From: Malachius bipustulatus
Taxonomy: Eukaryota; Arthropoda; Insecta; Coleoptera; Melyridae
Length of the DNA: 64,000 nucleotides
Direction of reading: 5' to 3'
NCBI GenBank assembly: GCA_910589415.1
Contig: OU342637.1
Span: forward strand, 40,640,162 to 40,704,161
Positions 13,101 through 22,907 of the stretch are shown here, piece after piece. Position numbers and translations under genes: made by a program. The number at the start of each line of letters is the position of its first letter. The stretch's first letter is position 1. The notes under the pieces are model-generated. The model saw nothing but the letters and a program-made list of their open reading frames with translations, searched no databases and was not told the DNA's origin.

Positions 13101-16100
13101 TCAATAGGTACCTATACCTCCTATTATCGAATGTGACTTGCCAAACCAAAAAAAAAAAAAGACAAAAAACTGGGCAGTCAACACATACGTTCAACACATA
13201 TGCTTACAATTACGGTAATTTAATCTTAATCTCTTTGTATACAGGGTGGGCCATCGAAAAGGTAACAAACCAAATATTTTGGAAAGTGAAGATGTATGCG
13301 AAAAACGCCGAAACAGGTCGATTTTGTTATCGAGGGGGACATATTTTCGTGACAAATTTAACTACCCAAGTTCACCCCCTTGGCAGCGGTAGCTACCCCT
13401 TTGCTTATCATCATAGGGAACAGCTATCGAGTGATACATAATTTGAAAGCTACTTGAATTCTCTTTACAACGATATCCAACATTTTGGGTTTCGCTTACA
13501 TACAGGTGGCCCAATGTAAACGTAACTCGATCTAATAACTTGGAAACTGAAGATGTACTCGAAAAACAAAAGATGAGATTGTGGGATTGTCGTACTCGGC
13601 GGTGTCGAAAAAGAGACACTCGTGGGATTGTCGTACTCGGCCGCCGCCTCGTACAATACCAATCTCCCACTCGTTTGAAATGAGTCACTTTCCAGACTTA
13701 TTGTAATGTAATATTTCATTCTCAGCTTTTCACTTCGACTTCCTGCAAGATAATAACGAACTAAGAAAACGTTGAATGAATTTGTGTAGCCTGCCATATA
13801 GGTAAAGTTGCGGAAATTTCTATAGTTGTGTACTTTTTCGTCTTCTTGCAACAGTTTTTGCGGTTGGTTTTCCAAAGGCATTGTGATATCAAGAAGGAAT
13901 GCATTAATACGCGTTCTTGTAGTCCAGTTGAAATTTAAATTTAAAAAAATATATAAAAAATTTAAAAAGAGCAGATTAGGGTTATTATGTAATCTATAGA
14001 TAAATGAATTTATGAAACTGGCTAGGCGGTTGCAAGTGGAAATATAAGCGGATTTTTTTATACATTTGTATACTGAATTTTCTTTTCGTCATCAGAAACA
14101 TTTTAATTGCATGGCGTTGGGGGTGGAGAGAATCTTGTATCCAATGTTTTTTTAATTATTTTATGTTATTATAAGCATTACTTTTGTGTTATATTATTTA
14201 TTTATAATAATGTTTTCATTATTGTTGTTAATTTTTGTCTTTCTATCAATAATTAATGTATAATTGTTTTTATTATACATTTCTTAACAATATTTTCTTT
14301 TCTTTACAAACATTTAAATTTAAAGGTGGGGGGGGGGGGGGGGGGCAATTTTGTATTGGCACGCAGGCGGCAAATAGGCTAGGCCCGGCCCTGAGTTTCA
14401 GTAGTACCTGCCTGTTGCAATCAAAACTTTATGATGTTATGTATTATGTTATTTGTATATAAAATGTATGTACAGTAAAACCTGGATAACCCGGAAACGC
14501 CTGGGACCGAAAATAAATTCCGTCTTATACAGGTTTCCGGCTTAAACAACAACTGTCTAAGCCGGAAACAAACCTGCTTAGCACGGAAAATGCCCAACAG
14601 TACGTACTTTTTTTTAGTGTCGATAGAATGTTTTCCCACGAGCCAATCTGATTTTATTTTGTCCTTATTCTTCAAAATATCATAAACTTTTGTTTTACCA
14701 CACTTATATTTTTCCGCGAGAAGCTTAAGCTAATTTTTTGTTTTCATAACACATAATTAAATCTATTAAAATAGATTTCTAAAGATTTCAGTGTTAAGAG
14801 TGTTGAATTTTTTATTTGCAGACATATGGAATATTGTACCTACTAAACATAATTTGATGCTCACAGTTGGAGCTTTAGAATTGACTAAAATTGAATCCGA
14901 ACAGGACTATACAGGAAGTGCATAAGTACCTACAGACAGTTTTTATTGCCGCAATAAAAATTCCGAGAAGTGAGAGTAGGATAGACGCGCGAGAACATGC
15001 CGAGGTAAAGAGTTTTAGGTGGCGACGTCGGTCCGCTCCCGTCTTATGCAGGTGAAATTGCGTGCATAAGGTTAAAAAACGTGTTCCGTCTCCGCGTTAC
15101 GCAGTTTCCGGCTTGAGCAGTGGAAGTTAACATGTAATGTGTAGGTATAGCTTGATTCGGGACCGGGAAAAATTTCCGTGATAGACAGATTTCCGCCTTA
15201 TTCAGTGTCCGTCTTATCCAGGTTTGACTGTACCTATATGTAACATATAGGTACAAATATGCCAAATATTGCCTCAAATAAAGTAAGGTACTTTCAATCA
15301 GTTTAATGTGGTGTTATTAATTATTACCCTTAATATTTTAGGAGATACCTAGAAATTATTCAAATTCATTCTATATCAAGATAATTATAAGCACTATGCT
15401 GGTATATTGCTGCTACAGATACTGCTGCTAAATCTCTCCTGAAAACTAGACTTCCTACATGGAAAACAAGCTCTATCTTTCTTGATAATAATAAATATCA
15501 TTATTTTAATTTAAATTTGCTGCCAAAAAAAATCTGGGGACTTTTAATGGTGTAAATGATACTTTGTAGTTTACTCCTCTTAATTTAAGAATGAGGTATA
15601 GTTGGCTATGAAAAATGTGAATTATATATTATATTATAATTATATTATGTTGGTAAATTTTTTTTTAAATAAATAAATCAGTTTTAAATCAAAATATGAC
15701 TTTGATTTCATATTTTAACCATACAGTGTTACCAAAATAACAATATATTATTTGGAATATGTAAATTTTGAATTTACATTAAATTATGCATGAAATTTTG
15801 TTTAACATGCAATCTAAATCTTCTCGTCCTAATGTAGTTAGTCGACGTTGTGCCTCGATTAAAGTTAGTATATTATCAATAGTGGAAAAACAGCACTGAC
15901 GTTTGATAAATGGGAATATAATTTGGCAACTTGTGAAACACCATTGACAAGAGAGGAAAAGCAAAAATGAGAAACAATGATTGTACCTACATACAATCAA
16001 AACTTTTTAATTTTTTTAAAATAATATTTTACTCACGGTATAATCTAGCAAATATTTGGCAATCACATGTAAGCGCTTTTTAAGAGGAATTGAATCTTTA

Positions 16101-19100
16101 GGAGGCCTACCCCTGGTCGGAGTGTTTCCCGCACTTGGAGGATTTTTCGGCTTTGGGCCTGGTTTTTTCCTCACTGGTTTTTCTTCTAAATCCAAGTCAA
16201 CCACGGGTTCCTAGAACAAAACACAACTTGGTAGACACAGAATGAGTTTCCACGGATCACATTAATAATAATTTCCTTTGTAAAGCAGCATGCGATGGAT
16301 TGTTAATGTCGATTTGAGATATTAGATCGAACCAGGGAATTGTGTTTACCAGGGAATGTTATTAGAAAAAAGTGGTCATATGAATATGATGAGTGCAGTG
16401 CGTCTCAACATTACCTTTCGATGTTTGTTAGTTCTTTGTGTTACCTGATCGATATCAAGTAGTTCTTGTACTTTTGTTTGCATCACTTTTTGCAGTTTTA
16501 TGGCATCCTGAAAAACAAGTTTAGTTTACATAATTATTATTATTGTTAAGACTCAAACTATTCTCAATATTACCTTATATAATTTGGAAGTGGCAACGTT
16601 GTACTTTTTGGCATTTTCAAACATAATCGTCATGTCACCTGCAACTTCACTAACAGTGCCATAGGAACTTTTCAACAATTTCCTTCTGATTTGCATGAGT
16701 GACACTGGATTTTTTATTTCCTTATAATAATCTGGATAGAATCTGCGAGAAGGTAACCTCCAGAATGGTTCACTTAAAGGAACCCCAGTATTTCCGGTCA
16801 CAGACTTGACCGTATCAAACAGCTTCCACTGAGGGTTATCGAAGTCGATTGCAGAACTATTAGACTAGTAAAACAATAAAATAACCAATGAAAGAAAAAT
16901 TGTTAATCTCCATTAAAAAAAATCGCTTTGCGATACTTATAAAATTACTATAACGTTCTCAAAAATTACATTTTCACTTTAAGCCAGAAGAAAAGTACTG
17001 AAATCTGGACATTATTTTTAAACGCTGAAGGTACAAGTGACAAAAACACAAGCCTACCTCTTCTTCTACTTGTTCCTCTTCTATTTCAATATCAGAATCT
17101 TCATCTTTCAACGCTGCTGTAACAGCAGTGAGACTACCCGAGCCTTTATGTCTTCTGCTTCGAATTCGTTCACTGATTTTACCGGCATTGGTTTTATGGG
17201 AATGTTCGATTTCAATTTTAGCACTTTGGATTATCTAAAATAATAAAACTTTACATAACAGTGTCGAGCAAATTGCTCAAAAAGGCTCACTGCCATGTCA
17301 TTTATAAGCCCTGTCAATAATTCGGCCATTAAATTCACGACCATTTCGTTTTCTTGAAATTTCAGGGGGTTTTGTCACGGTGGCCTTGGCAACAGCAACG
17401 GCATGAAAAATTATTTAAAGCATAGCAGACTATTTTTGAAAATTTTGCCGTATGCTATGACATTTGTGGGCATCACCACCACCAGCAATCAAAAGGGTTT
17501 TTTCAGGCTGTCCTATTTTAATGTCTCACCCTGGATAACTTTTGTCAGTGACCTTGAATCAAAAATTGTTTGGTACAAAAATTGTACAACTTGGAGGGGG
17601 ACATTCGATGGCACTAATAGTTTTGACCTTGGCTACAAGGTTCAAGGTCATTCAAGGTCAACTTTGAAACTTCCTATTTTTGACATCGGCAATCGATTGC
17701 GCGTGAAAAAATATGAGACTTTTGTCCGAAACTTTTTTTCTGAAAACGCAAATTTAATCAACTTATGCAGCTGCCTAAATTAAAAATTTTTAAGCTTTGT
17801 GAATTTTTAACTCGAGAATGGTAGCTTTCTAAGAAAATCCGCAAGAGACAAAAGTGCTTGGATTTGCGCAAGGAACCGTCACGAATTTTCTTGAAATTTT
17901 TCGATGCACTTATCGGTGCAACGAAATTTGCATTATTGCATTTTTTCCAAACGTTAAAATTGAAAATTGCAAAATTTGAGCTGCTTGATTGCCGATGTCA
18001 AAAATAGGAAGTTCCATTTAAAAAAACAAAGTTGACCTTGAATGACCTTGAACCTTGTACCCAAGGTCAAAAGTATTAGTGCTATTGAATGTCCCCCTTC
18101 AAGTTGTACAACTTTTCTACCAAACAATTTTTGATTCAAGGTCACTGACAAAAATTATCCGGGGTGGGACATTAATACGGGACACCCTGTATATATATAC
18201 AAAAATACAGTTAATATATTCTTACTCAGGCTCCTTACCTTCTTTAAAGCTTTAGAATTCCTATAAATCTGCGATCCGGGCTCATTAAACAAGCAAGCGT
18301 TCTTCGTCATCAACAGCAAATCTCTCTCCATCTCCGCAAGACTTGAATACTGATTCTTTTGAACTTTCATGGCAATAGTCTTCAGATCTACGGGAGTTTC
18401 AATCACTTCATAATACTCGGGGTAACGTTTCTTAGACGGCAATAACTGGAAAGCCGTATGCAACGGTTTGTTGTCCGCGTCCATTGCTGTCATTACTGCG
18501 GCAAATAGCTCTTCATATTGGTTGAGATCATCGTCTTCGGTTTTGGTAGACGAGCTATCGTCTGCATCTCGGCAATGGTCCGAGCTGAATTTACGACCCA
18601 CCGATTTCGAGTGGCGCGGAGAAGGGCGAGTTTTCATGTCATTTTCATCATCTTTGATGCCAAGTAACCTAAACAAAAATGATCATCATTGAAAGTGTTT
18701 ATTTTAAAATAATCATTACAGGAGGTATCCCAGTGAAGTGGGGACAAGGTAACCATTCTAGAGAATACATCAACTTCACCCAACTTGTGTGCATGTATAC
18801 AGGTCAGAGAGAAACACAACAACCGCCTTGCCATGAATTGAAAAGAGAGGTTTTAATGACAATGGTTGACAAATTGGATGTGCCAAATAATAAATAAAAA
18901 ATAAATAAATTTAATTACCTACTCAAAGATTTTTTGATTTTTTTTAGAAAAAAAAGAAGAATTCTTATTTATTTTCAGTTGTAATGTCAGACCTCAAAAA
19001 AAAAAAAACAGCCATAGACCGGATTCCAGCTTATCAAGTGATTGCCTTATTCAGGTCAGGTCAGGTCAAATCTGGTTCCCTTGCCAAGTTGGACCGGACT

Positions 19101-19825
19101 TACTAGAGCACATAAAGGTCGGGGACTGTGATTCTGGGAATATGAATGGCAAAACCATTTCTCGGGTTGGTACAAAGTGGTAGAACTGGGGTGGGAAAAA
19201 CTGGAAAGTCAAAACTCAAAAACCTCCTCTCTACTCTACGAAATGATTAAATAAACTACAGATATATCCGATTAAAAATAAAAAAATAATAAATTAGGCT
19301 ATAGTTCCCAGAACTTACTTGCTTTTATGAGTAATAAACATGTCCCACATTTCAGTAGCATCTTTATATTCCTGAGAATTTCTTTTATAGAAGGCCTTGG
19401 TGTTGTTCACTATTAATTCAATGTCGCACTGCAAATCTTCAAGATCTTCATATTCTTCCGTCTTCAGTTTCTGTTGCACTTTCAACAGATCAATGGGATT
19501 GCTTACGACATCGTAGTAGCCTGGTTCCTGGCGTCGCTTTGGCACTCTTATAAAGGAATCGCATAATAAAGATCCGTCTTCCTTTTTGTGGTTACGAATC
19601 GTTTCATAAAGTTGCTGACAAAGTTCCACCTGCAGATTCAACAATTTTATGATGTTTGATTTAGATCTAGAATACAACTAGAATACTTACAGGATCTTGT
19701 TTTTTAAATCGCTTCCTCATAGTCGGGCCGCTTCCACTGCTCGTGGAGGCTTCGGCACTATCGAGAGAATCATCTTCATGAGTTCTGTTACTCGCCACAG
19801 AACTTGTTCTTTTTCTTTTGCTCAT
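4095..19825 (-). CDS. polybromo: Polybromo (PBRM1 orthologue), 5' part, ten exons
   Basis: Polybromo is the multi-bromodomain subunit of the PBAF (SWI/SNF) nucleosome remodeller; it reads acetylated histones in the nucleus. Exons, minus strand: 19825-19691, 19629-19319, 18668-18239, 17234-17058, 16864-16574, 16507-16445, 16210-16037, 5139-4823, and tentatively 4743-4726 and 4162-4095. All have AG/GT borders, and phases agree throughout, giving about 661 codons. Bromodomains 1 (residues about 46-149), 2 (195-300), 3 (360-465) and 4 (510-625) are clear from PDYY/PEYY/PGYY motifs and NxxxYN helices. In BD1 the usual acetyl-lysine-binding Asn is Tyr (TKAFYKRNS). From memory, vertebrate BD1 shares this. 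BD5 onward, the BAH domains and the HMG box should lie off the left end. The 10.9-kb intron between 16037 and 5139 is packed with mobile elements. Confidence 0.92.
4163..4725 (-). other. Polybromo intron with AT microsatellites
   Basis: Non-coding and AT-rich. It contains two short (AT)n runs at about 4377-4395 and 4486-4502. No other gene or element was recognised. Confidence 0.5.
4726..4743 (-). CDS. polybromo: Polybromo microexon (18 nt, tentative)
   Basis: An AG at 4745-4744 and a GTAGTC donor at 4725 bracket 18 bases encoding a short Ser run. It keeps phase between the BD4 exon (ends with two bases of a codon) and the following exon. The acceptor's pyrimidine tract is weak. If it is skipped, the flanking exons still join in frame because its length is a multiple of three. 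Confidence 0.35.
4823..5139 (-). CDS. polybromo: Polybromo exon 8, bromodomain 4
   Basis: Acceptor TTTTCTAG and donor GTAAGT bound 317 bases. The exon encodes KLYPDYYEVI, a Pro-Ile-Asp loop and NCRQYNEENS, with the acetyl-lysine Asn present. It then gives a basic linker rich in Glu and Lys. It joins in phase 0 to the exon ending at 16037, across a 10.9-kb intron. Confidence 0.92.
5140..5587 (-). other. Polybromo intron, unassigned
   Basis: AT-rich intron sequence directly upstream of exon 8. No element was recognised. Confidence 0.4.
5588..6043 (-). pseudogene. LINE ORF2 C-terminal fragment
   Basis: An open frame of 151 codons on the minus strand resembles the region after the RT in Jockey/CR1-like ORF2 proteins. 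Visible motifs are RRRVADLSLFYRYFYGKCS, then TLFQTSFMYRTASLWNSIP, then FKANVNRYL. The RT core is missing, so this is a 5'-truncated copy. It has stayed open over its last 150 codons, which suggests a fairly young insertion. The N-terminal dozens of residues look like flanking sequence. Confidence 0.75.
6570..6797 (+). repeat. LINE-type 3' tail ending in GGCAATAAAG and (TTA)n
   Basis: A T-rich 3'-UTR-like stretch ends with GGGCAATAAAGCTATTATTA and a TTA microsatellite (about 6763-6792). This is the usual look of the 3' end of a Jockey/RTE-like LINE. No coding part of that element is left next to it. Confidence 0.5.
6798..6919. repeat. Member of a diverged T-rich repeat family
   Basis: The stretch at 6838-6905 (CTTTTGGTTTTCCTCTTTTG, later TTTGTCAAATGATTTTC) recurs in reverse orientation at about 8590-8672. 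A weaker copy lies at about 10545-10640. The family is unidentified. Confidence 0.4.
6920..7328. mobile_element. TA-type MITE, family A, copy 1
   Basis: A non-coding element of about 409 bp with terminal inverted repeats beginning TATAGT and containing AAAAAGTCA. A second copy lies at 29814-30225, alike over nearly its whole length. The TA at both ends suggests a Tc1/mariner-type target site. Confidence 0.75.
7443..7865. mobile_element. piggyBac-like MITE flanked by TTAA
   Basis: TTAA occurs at both ends (7443-7446 and 7862-7865). Inside it the ends read CCCTTTCAGGACGG and, inverted, CCCTTTCGGTACGG. TTAA target duplication with CCC-type ends is the mark of piggyBac-type elements. There is no transposase gene. 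Confidence 0.7.
7919..8596. mobile_element. TTAA-flanked MITE carrying five 22-bp palindromes
   Basis: TTAA at 7919-7922 and 8593-8596 flanks perfect inverted ends CACGTTGGCTGCG. Inside are five copies of a near-palindrome of the form TACATATCNTCGANGATATGTA, at about 7968-7989, 8011-8032, 8330-8351, 8386-8407 and 8557-8578. It is non-coding. The repeated palindromes may be binding sites for the transposase that moves it; that is inference. Confidence 0.72.
8597..11077 (-). other. Polybromo intron, mostly unassigned repeat-like sequence
   Basis: AT-rich sequence without a supported gene. About 9685-9785 matches one half of the MITE at 20094-20303, in both orientations of that element's arms. 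About 10545-10640 resembles the T-rich family at 6838-6905. Nothing else was recognised. Confidence 0.4.
9685..9785. repeat. Half copy of the MITE found at 20094-20303
   Basis: The segment around CTGAAATCTGCCTGTTAGCT and TTTATAATACTGGCTGGTAG matches the arm at about 20262-20312. The preceding bases match the inverted left arm. Confidence 0.5.
11265..11570. mobile_element. pogo/Tigger-like MITE nested in the hAT element
   Basis: TA flanks an element with ends CAGTGGAGTCTCGCTAATCC and, inverted, CAGTAGAGTCCCGTTC. It has repeated ATCCGAG words inside. This end type is characteristic of pogo/Tigger elements. Length is about 306 bp, with no transposase. Confidence 0.75.
12226..12914. repeat. Fold-back element with arms of about 270 bp
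   Basis: The left arm runs from AACTGAAAAATCGAGATTTC (about 12224) to about 12500. The right arm, about 12640-12914, is its imperfect inverted copy, ending AAATCTAGATTTTTCAGTT. The loop is T/A-rich. It lies inside the hAT element. Confidence 0.7.
12925..13079. repeat. Short MITE-like hairpin
   Basis: Arms of about 45 bp start ATGCCCGTATTCACAAACGA and end with the inverse; the whole is about 155 bp. It follows the fold-back element directly. Target duplication is unclear. Confidence 0.65.
13236..13580. repeat. Diverged direct repeat with ACAGGG-type starts
   Basis: The segment from about 13240 (ACAGGGTGGGCCATCG, later GTGAAGATGTATGCGAAAAA) recurs from about 13502 (ACAGGTGGCCCAATG, later CTGAAGATGTACTCGAAAAA), about 262 bp apart. 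The frames that cross it look accidental. Confidence 0.5.
14471..15232. mobile_element. pogo/Tigger-like MITE, 0.76 kb
   Basis: TA flanks ends CAGTAAAACCTGGATAACCC and, inverted, CAGTCAAACCTGGATAAG. Repeated words such as CCGTCTTAT and TTTCCGGCTT lie inside. No transposase frame is present. It sits just to the right of the hAT element in the same polybromo intron. Confidence 0.75.
15233..16036 (-). other. Polybromo intron, unassigned
   Basis: AT-rich. A minus-strand frame at 15779-16000 contains an LTTLGREDLDCMLNKI-like segment that could be a transposase scrap, but I cannot assign it. Confidence 0.35.
16037..16210 (-). CDS. polybromo: Polybromo exon 7, basic linker before BD4
   Basis: TTCTAG acceptor, GTGAGT donor, 174 bases in phase 0. 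It encodes a Lys/Pro-rich linker with an RGRPPK AT-hook-like sequence, then the first helix of BD4 (KKRLHVIAKYLLDYT). Confidence 0.88.
16445..16507 (-). CDS. polybromo: Polybromo exon 6, end of BD3
   Basis: A 63-base exon with TTTTTCAG acceptor and GTAACA donor. It encodes DAIKLQKVMQTKVQELL, the last BD3 helix, in phase 0 at both ends. Confidence 0.88.
16574..16864 (-). CDS. polybromo: Polybromo exon 5, bromodomain 3 core
   Basis: TACTAG acceptor and GTAATA donor, 97 codons in phase 0. It encodes WKLFDTVKS, EPFWRLPSRRFYPDYYKEIK and NAKKYNVATSKLYK, with the acetyl-lysine Asn present. Confidence 0.92.
17058..17234 (-). CDS. polybromo: Polybromo exon 4, linker between BD2 and BD3
   Basis: TTTTAG acceptor before 17234 and GTAGGC donor at 17057, 59 codons. 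It encodes a basic part (SERIRSRRHKGSGS) followed by an acidic tail (EIEEEQVEEE). No fold is expected. Confidence 0.85.
17235..17502 (-). other. Polybromo intron 3, part outside the fold-back element
   Basis: Intron sequence downstream (minus strand) of the fold-back element and upstream of exon 4. Nothing recognised. Confidence 0.4.
17503..18191. repeat. Fold-back element with arms of about 200 bp in polybromo intron 3
   Basis: The left arm, 17503-17700, and the right arm, about 17988-18191, are inverted copies with a loop of about 290 bp. Shared words include GTCAGTGACCTTGAATCAAA and GACATCGGCAATC. The right end reads ACAGGGTGTCCC on the minus strand. The element starts 48 bases after the splice donor of exon 3. 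Confidence 0.8.
18239..18668 (-). CDS. polybromo: Polybromo exon 3, bromodomain 2
   Basis: TTGTTTAG acceptor and GTAAGG donor, 430 bases. It begins with an acidic/Ser-rich linker and then gives BD2 with KKRYPEYYEVIETPVDLKT and NACLFNEPGSQIY. The preceding exon leaves two bases, completed here as a Lys codon. Confidence 0.92.
18669..19318 (-). other. Polybromo intron 2
   Basis: An intron of about 650 bp. It holds a short TCAGG tract (19051-19068) and otherwise unassigned sequence. Confidence 0.5.
19051..19068 (+). repeat. Short (TCAGG)n tract
   Basis: Three TCAGG units plus TCA within polybromo intron 2. Confidence 0.7.
19319..19629 (-). CDS. polybromo: Polybromo exon 2, bromodomain 1
   Basis: ATCTGCAG acceptor, GTAAGT donor, 311 bases. 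It encodes VELCQQLYETIRNHK, PKRRQEPGYYDVVSNPIDLL and NNTKAFYKRNSQEY. Tyr stands at the canonical Asn position. The last two bases start a codon finished in exon 3. Confidence 0.92.
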
Positions 19826-19833
19826 TCTGGTTT
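19691..19833 (-). CDS. polybromo: Polybromo first coding exon (ATG at 19825)
   Basis: The start codon at 19825 gives MSKRKRTSSVASNRT, a basic Ser-rich leader like that of vertebrate PBRM1. The exon ends QDP with donor GTAAGT at 19690. A strong acceptor (T run then GTAG) ends at 19834, so the ATG is 8 bases into an internal exon. A separate 5'-UTR exon must lie upstream; I could not place it. Confidence 0.88.
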
Positions 19834-20093
19834 CTACAAAAAAAAATATATTGGTCAGGATTTAATATGCGAGGAAAATGCAAGGTTTCGTAAAATCCTG
19901 CTTCCCTCCCTAATTATTATTTTAGAGGAAAAGTACACGACACTAAAATTAATCAGAAGATGTGACTTTCATCATGTAAAAAGATGTTTTTGGAAATACT
20001 GCAGGATTTTATAATTTCCAGCAAAATTCCTGTGGGAAAATAAAGTCTGTGGGATTGCAGACCCTAACCACAATTAATAATTGTTCTACAGAC
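19834..20093 (-). other. Polybromo 5' intron or upstream sequence
   Basis: Non-coding. It follows the acceptor of the first coding exon and is probably a 5'-UTR intron. No promoter was identified. Confidence 0.35.
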
Positions 20094-20303
20094 AGTATTA
20101 TAAAGACCCATTAAGCTAATTGACAGATTTCTGATGCCATTTTTAAAGTTAATATCGACGTTAAATAACTTTTATTAACATTTTTGTAATCCCTTCGATG
20201 CCAAGAATCACTAAGCTGTTATATTTTCCACATAGAGTTGATAATTAATCTACAAATGGCTCCAGAAATCTGCCCGTTAACTTAATGAGCCTTTATAATA
20301 CTA
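20094..20303. mobile_element. Small MITE with arms of about 46 bp
   Basis: Ends read CAGTATTATAAAG and, inverted, TAGTATTATAAAGG. The arms also share AGATTTCTG words. Total is about 210 bp. A partial relative lies at 9685-9785. Confidence 0.6.
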
Positions 20304-20984
20304 GCTGCTAGACTTTTAAAAATAAAAAACTGTTGTAACTTGAGAATTATGCTGTTAACTTTCTCAAATTTACAAATATACATGTAAAACGTTTTTCTTA
20401 GTAACACCTGCGAATTAATAATTTTTTTCTTCTTTTTCATCAGAGTAAATTACTCATAAAAAGACATTGGTTCTGGTGGATTATAACTCACATTTCTTTA
20501 CAGGTAGAAAGCTTACCTTAAAACTACTTGATTTAAATCACAAATAAAAAAAATGCTGGTCCTTATGACAATAATTGTGAAGAAGAAAAAAAAACAACAG
20601 CTTTGATTATTTATTCTCATCAGTAGTTTTTTCTCTACTTTTTATTAACTTTCCTGTATACTAGGACTGATTGGCATTGTTTAATAAGGTTAGAGAAGGT
20701 TTTCCAAACACATATTTTCAGTTTTATGTTTTAATTAAATAAAATAACTGAAAATAACAACTTTTCAAATTAGAAAATTTTGTAAATATCAAATAACCTT
20801 CTTTTGACTTTTTCCATTACGGCTGTCAGCATCACAAATTCAATGAAAAAAAAAATTGTGATGTTGCCATGTCAACGAAATTTAGACTCCAGCTGACTGT
20901 GGCACAGTATTGCCAGATTGTACTGCTTTTTATTATACACACTGATTTTACTGAATAACAAAGATGATCAGAAAGTGACCTAAG
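20304..20984. other. Unassigned AT-rich sequence
   Basis: No gene or clear repeat was recognised. Confidence 0.35.
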
Positions 20985-21007
20985 TCAGGTCAGGTCAGGT
21001 CAGGTCA
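20985..21007 (+). repeat. Short (TCAGG)n tract
   Basis: Four TCAGG units plus TCA, 23 bases, the longest perfect tract of this motif in the window. Confidence 0.75.
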
Positions 21008-22907
21008 ATATGCAAAGTATCACTATCAAATCATCAAATAAATTCCATAACAATAATGCAAAACAGCATTGCCTTGCCAAAATGATATTTAAACTGAGAC
21101 AAGCCTTCAATAGACCTCAAACAAAGTGGCAGTTTATTGCCACTTTTATTGCCAGATCATTGCCCTGAACACTTCTGTGGAAACTTTGCCTTCTCGCATG
21201 GCCCATATTTGTAGCTTGATACTTTTTGGAATAGAATTTTTTAGAATTTCATTCTCATTTGACAAACCATGTCCAAGTTCACCAATTAATATTATACTTC
21301 AATATAGTAAATTTTCTCATTTGCAGTGCTGAAAGTTCTTTTTTTCAAAGATATGACAATTTTTGTAAAAATAAAAATGGCATCCCTGCACTGAACATGT
21401 GAATAAGTTCTGGTTAGATATAATTTTCATAATTCTCATTTCCATGGCAATGAAGGCATTTAAATATTTTATAAGCTATAGTGAGCTTGCACGGTTACCA
21501 AACTTCAAATTCCTTTCAGATTTAGCTATGATGTTAATTTTTATTTTAAACATTTTCAATTTCTCAGTAGGTAATAAGGGTTTTGTGGGAAAAAAAAACT
21601 TGAATCATATAGTATTTGATCCAGAGAATATAGTAATTAAAATATAAAGCTTCAAACTTGAATGAGAGAAACTCTGTAACTAGAAAACTAACCATCAGAT
21701 TTTTTTTTGTTCTGGCAACATTGCAAAACATAATTTAATTAATTCTACGAATCTGTCAATTTAGCGAATTTAACTGGAGACGAACTGTGATTTTTGGTCA
21801 ATTTTAAGATATTTGATATAATTTAAACGCTATTTTCTTAATATTTTATGGGTAATCCACAAATGTTTTCAAAATATTGTAGGATTTGACTATGAGGCCT
21901 TCTTAAAACACACTTGATTAATAACAATGTATTGATTAGAATAAAAATAGAACAGAGTTATTGATAAATGATTTAATGTTTACTCGTGAAATAATGTACC
22001 GTCTTTCCGGCTCTAAGATCTCGGCTGAACTGCCTGTCCTCTGGACCCTTCCTCGCCTCTCTCATCATTCAGTTGGGTTGTCAGTGGCCCGGATCCCACA
22101 ATATCATCTATATAACTTAACATTTATCTAAAAAGTTTCCCAAGATTCAGAGTGAGTTAAAATCCACCGTCCCTGACCAAAAACTGATGATGTCATAATA
22201 ACATTTTACATGTGTCCATGAACTCGGTGATCGGGCCAAACCAGCCATTGGAGACAACCACATGCGCATTATAAGTAATGTTTCAATCTTGAATTTTTAA
22301 AGGCCGAGATGTCTGACCCGGCTATAACATGACTGAACAAGTTCTATTATTCAAATCAGCAATTTCGGAGAAACTGCAAAACCAACAATTTTCCTTGGAA
22401 CATAAGTTTCTGCTTGCCGCTTTTCCGAAATTGCTTTTATGGTCATGTCAGTCAGTCATTGATTACTTTTTCAGATTTTATATTAGTGCATCGATCGGGC
22501 CATTTCCCTTTGAATAGGAAAGTATAAAATTCTCTTTTTGATTTAAATATTCGCAATAATGTCCTCAATTTTTCTCAGTGATATCACTGAAAAATAACAT
22601 CTTCAGCTTCAGTTCACCAACAATATTGGGCAATCCTACAGAAGTGGTATCCGAATTTAGAACAATAAAGACCTATTTACATCTAATGGAACGGACATGG
22701 GCCAGTTGTTCCACTCATACTAATAAATTGTTTTGGAATGGCTGCATTTACATCTAACGGGGACGGGCCTTAATATAATAGGGCAAATAGACCTTAATGC
22801 GCAGGAGGTTATTATAGTCATCCTGTGTTGCCTGATTTAGCAGCTGCATTTTTACAATATTATATTTTTCAATCGAGATGAACTGAAACTGATCAGAATC
22901 TGAAAAT
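21008..22907. other. Unassigned intergenic sequence
   Basis: AT-rich. Short open frames (for example at 21399-21647) show no recognisable motif. It may include the polybromo promoter or 5'-UTR exon, but no site can be supported. Confidence 0.35.

Larger units (their letters stand above)
11078..14401. mobile_element. hAT-type element, 3.3 kb, with exact 8-bp target duplication
   Basis: AGTTTCAG at 11078-11085 is repeated exactly at 14394-14401. Between them the element starts CAGGGCCGGTCCTAGC and ends with the inverted CAGGGCCGGGCCTAGC. An 8-bp duplication with CAGGG-type ends is typical of hAT transposons. No transposase frame was recognised. The copy is non-autonomous and has collected at least three inserts (11265-11570, 12226-12914 and 12925-13079) and a 19-base G run at about 14328-14346. 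Confidence 0.85.

Noticed and set aside
13362..13881. Minus-strand frames of 108 and 138 codons
   Set aside because: They overlap a direct repeat inside the hAT element and show no domain; probably accidental.
17403..17783. 126-codon frame in polybromo intron 3
   Set aside because: It overlaps the left arm of the fold-back element and has no motif.
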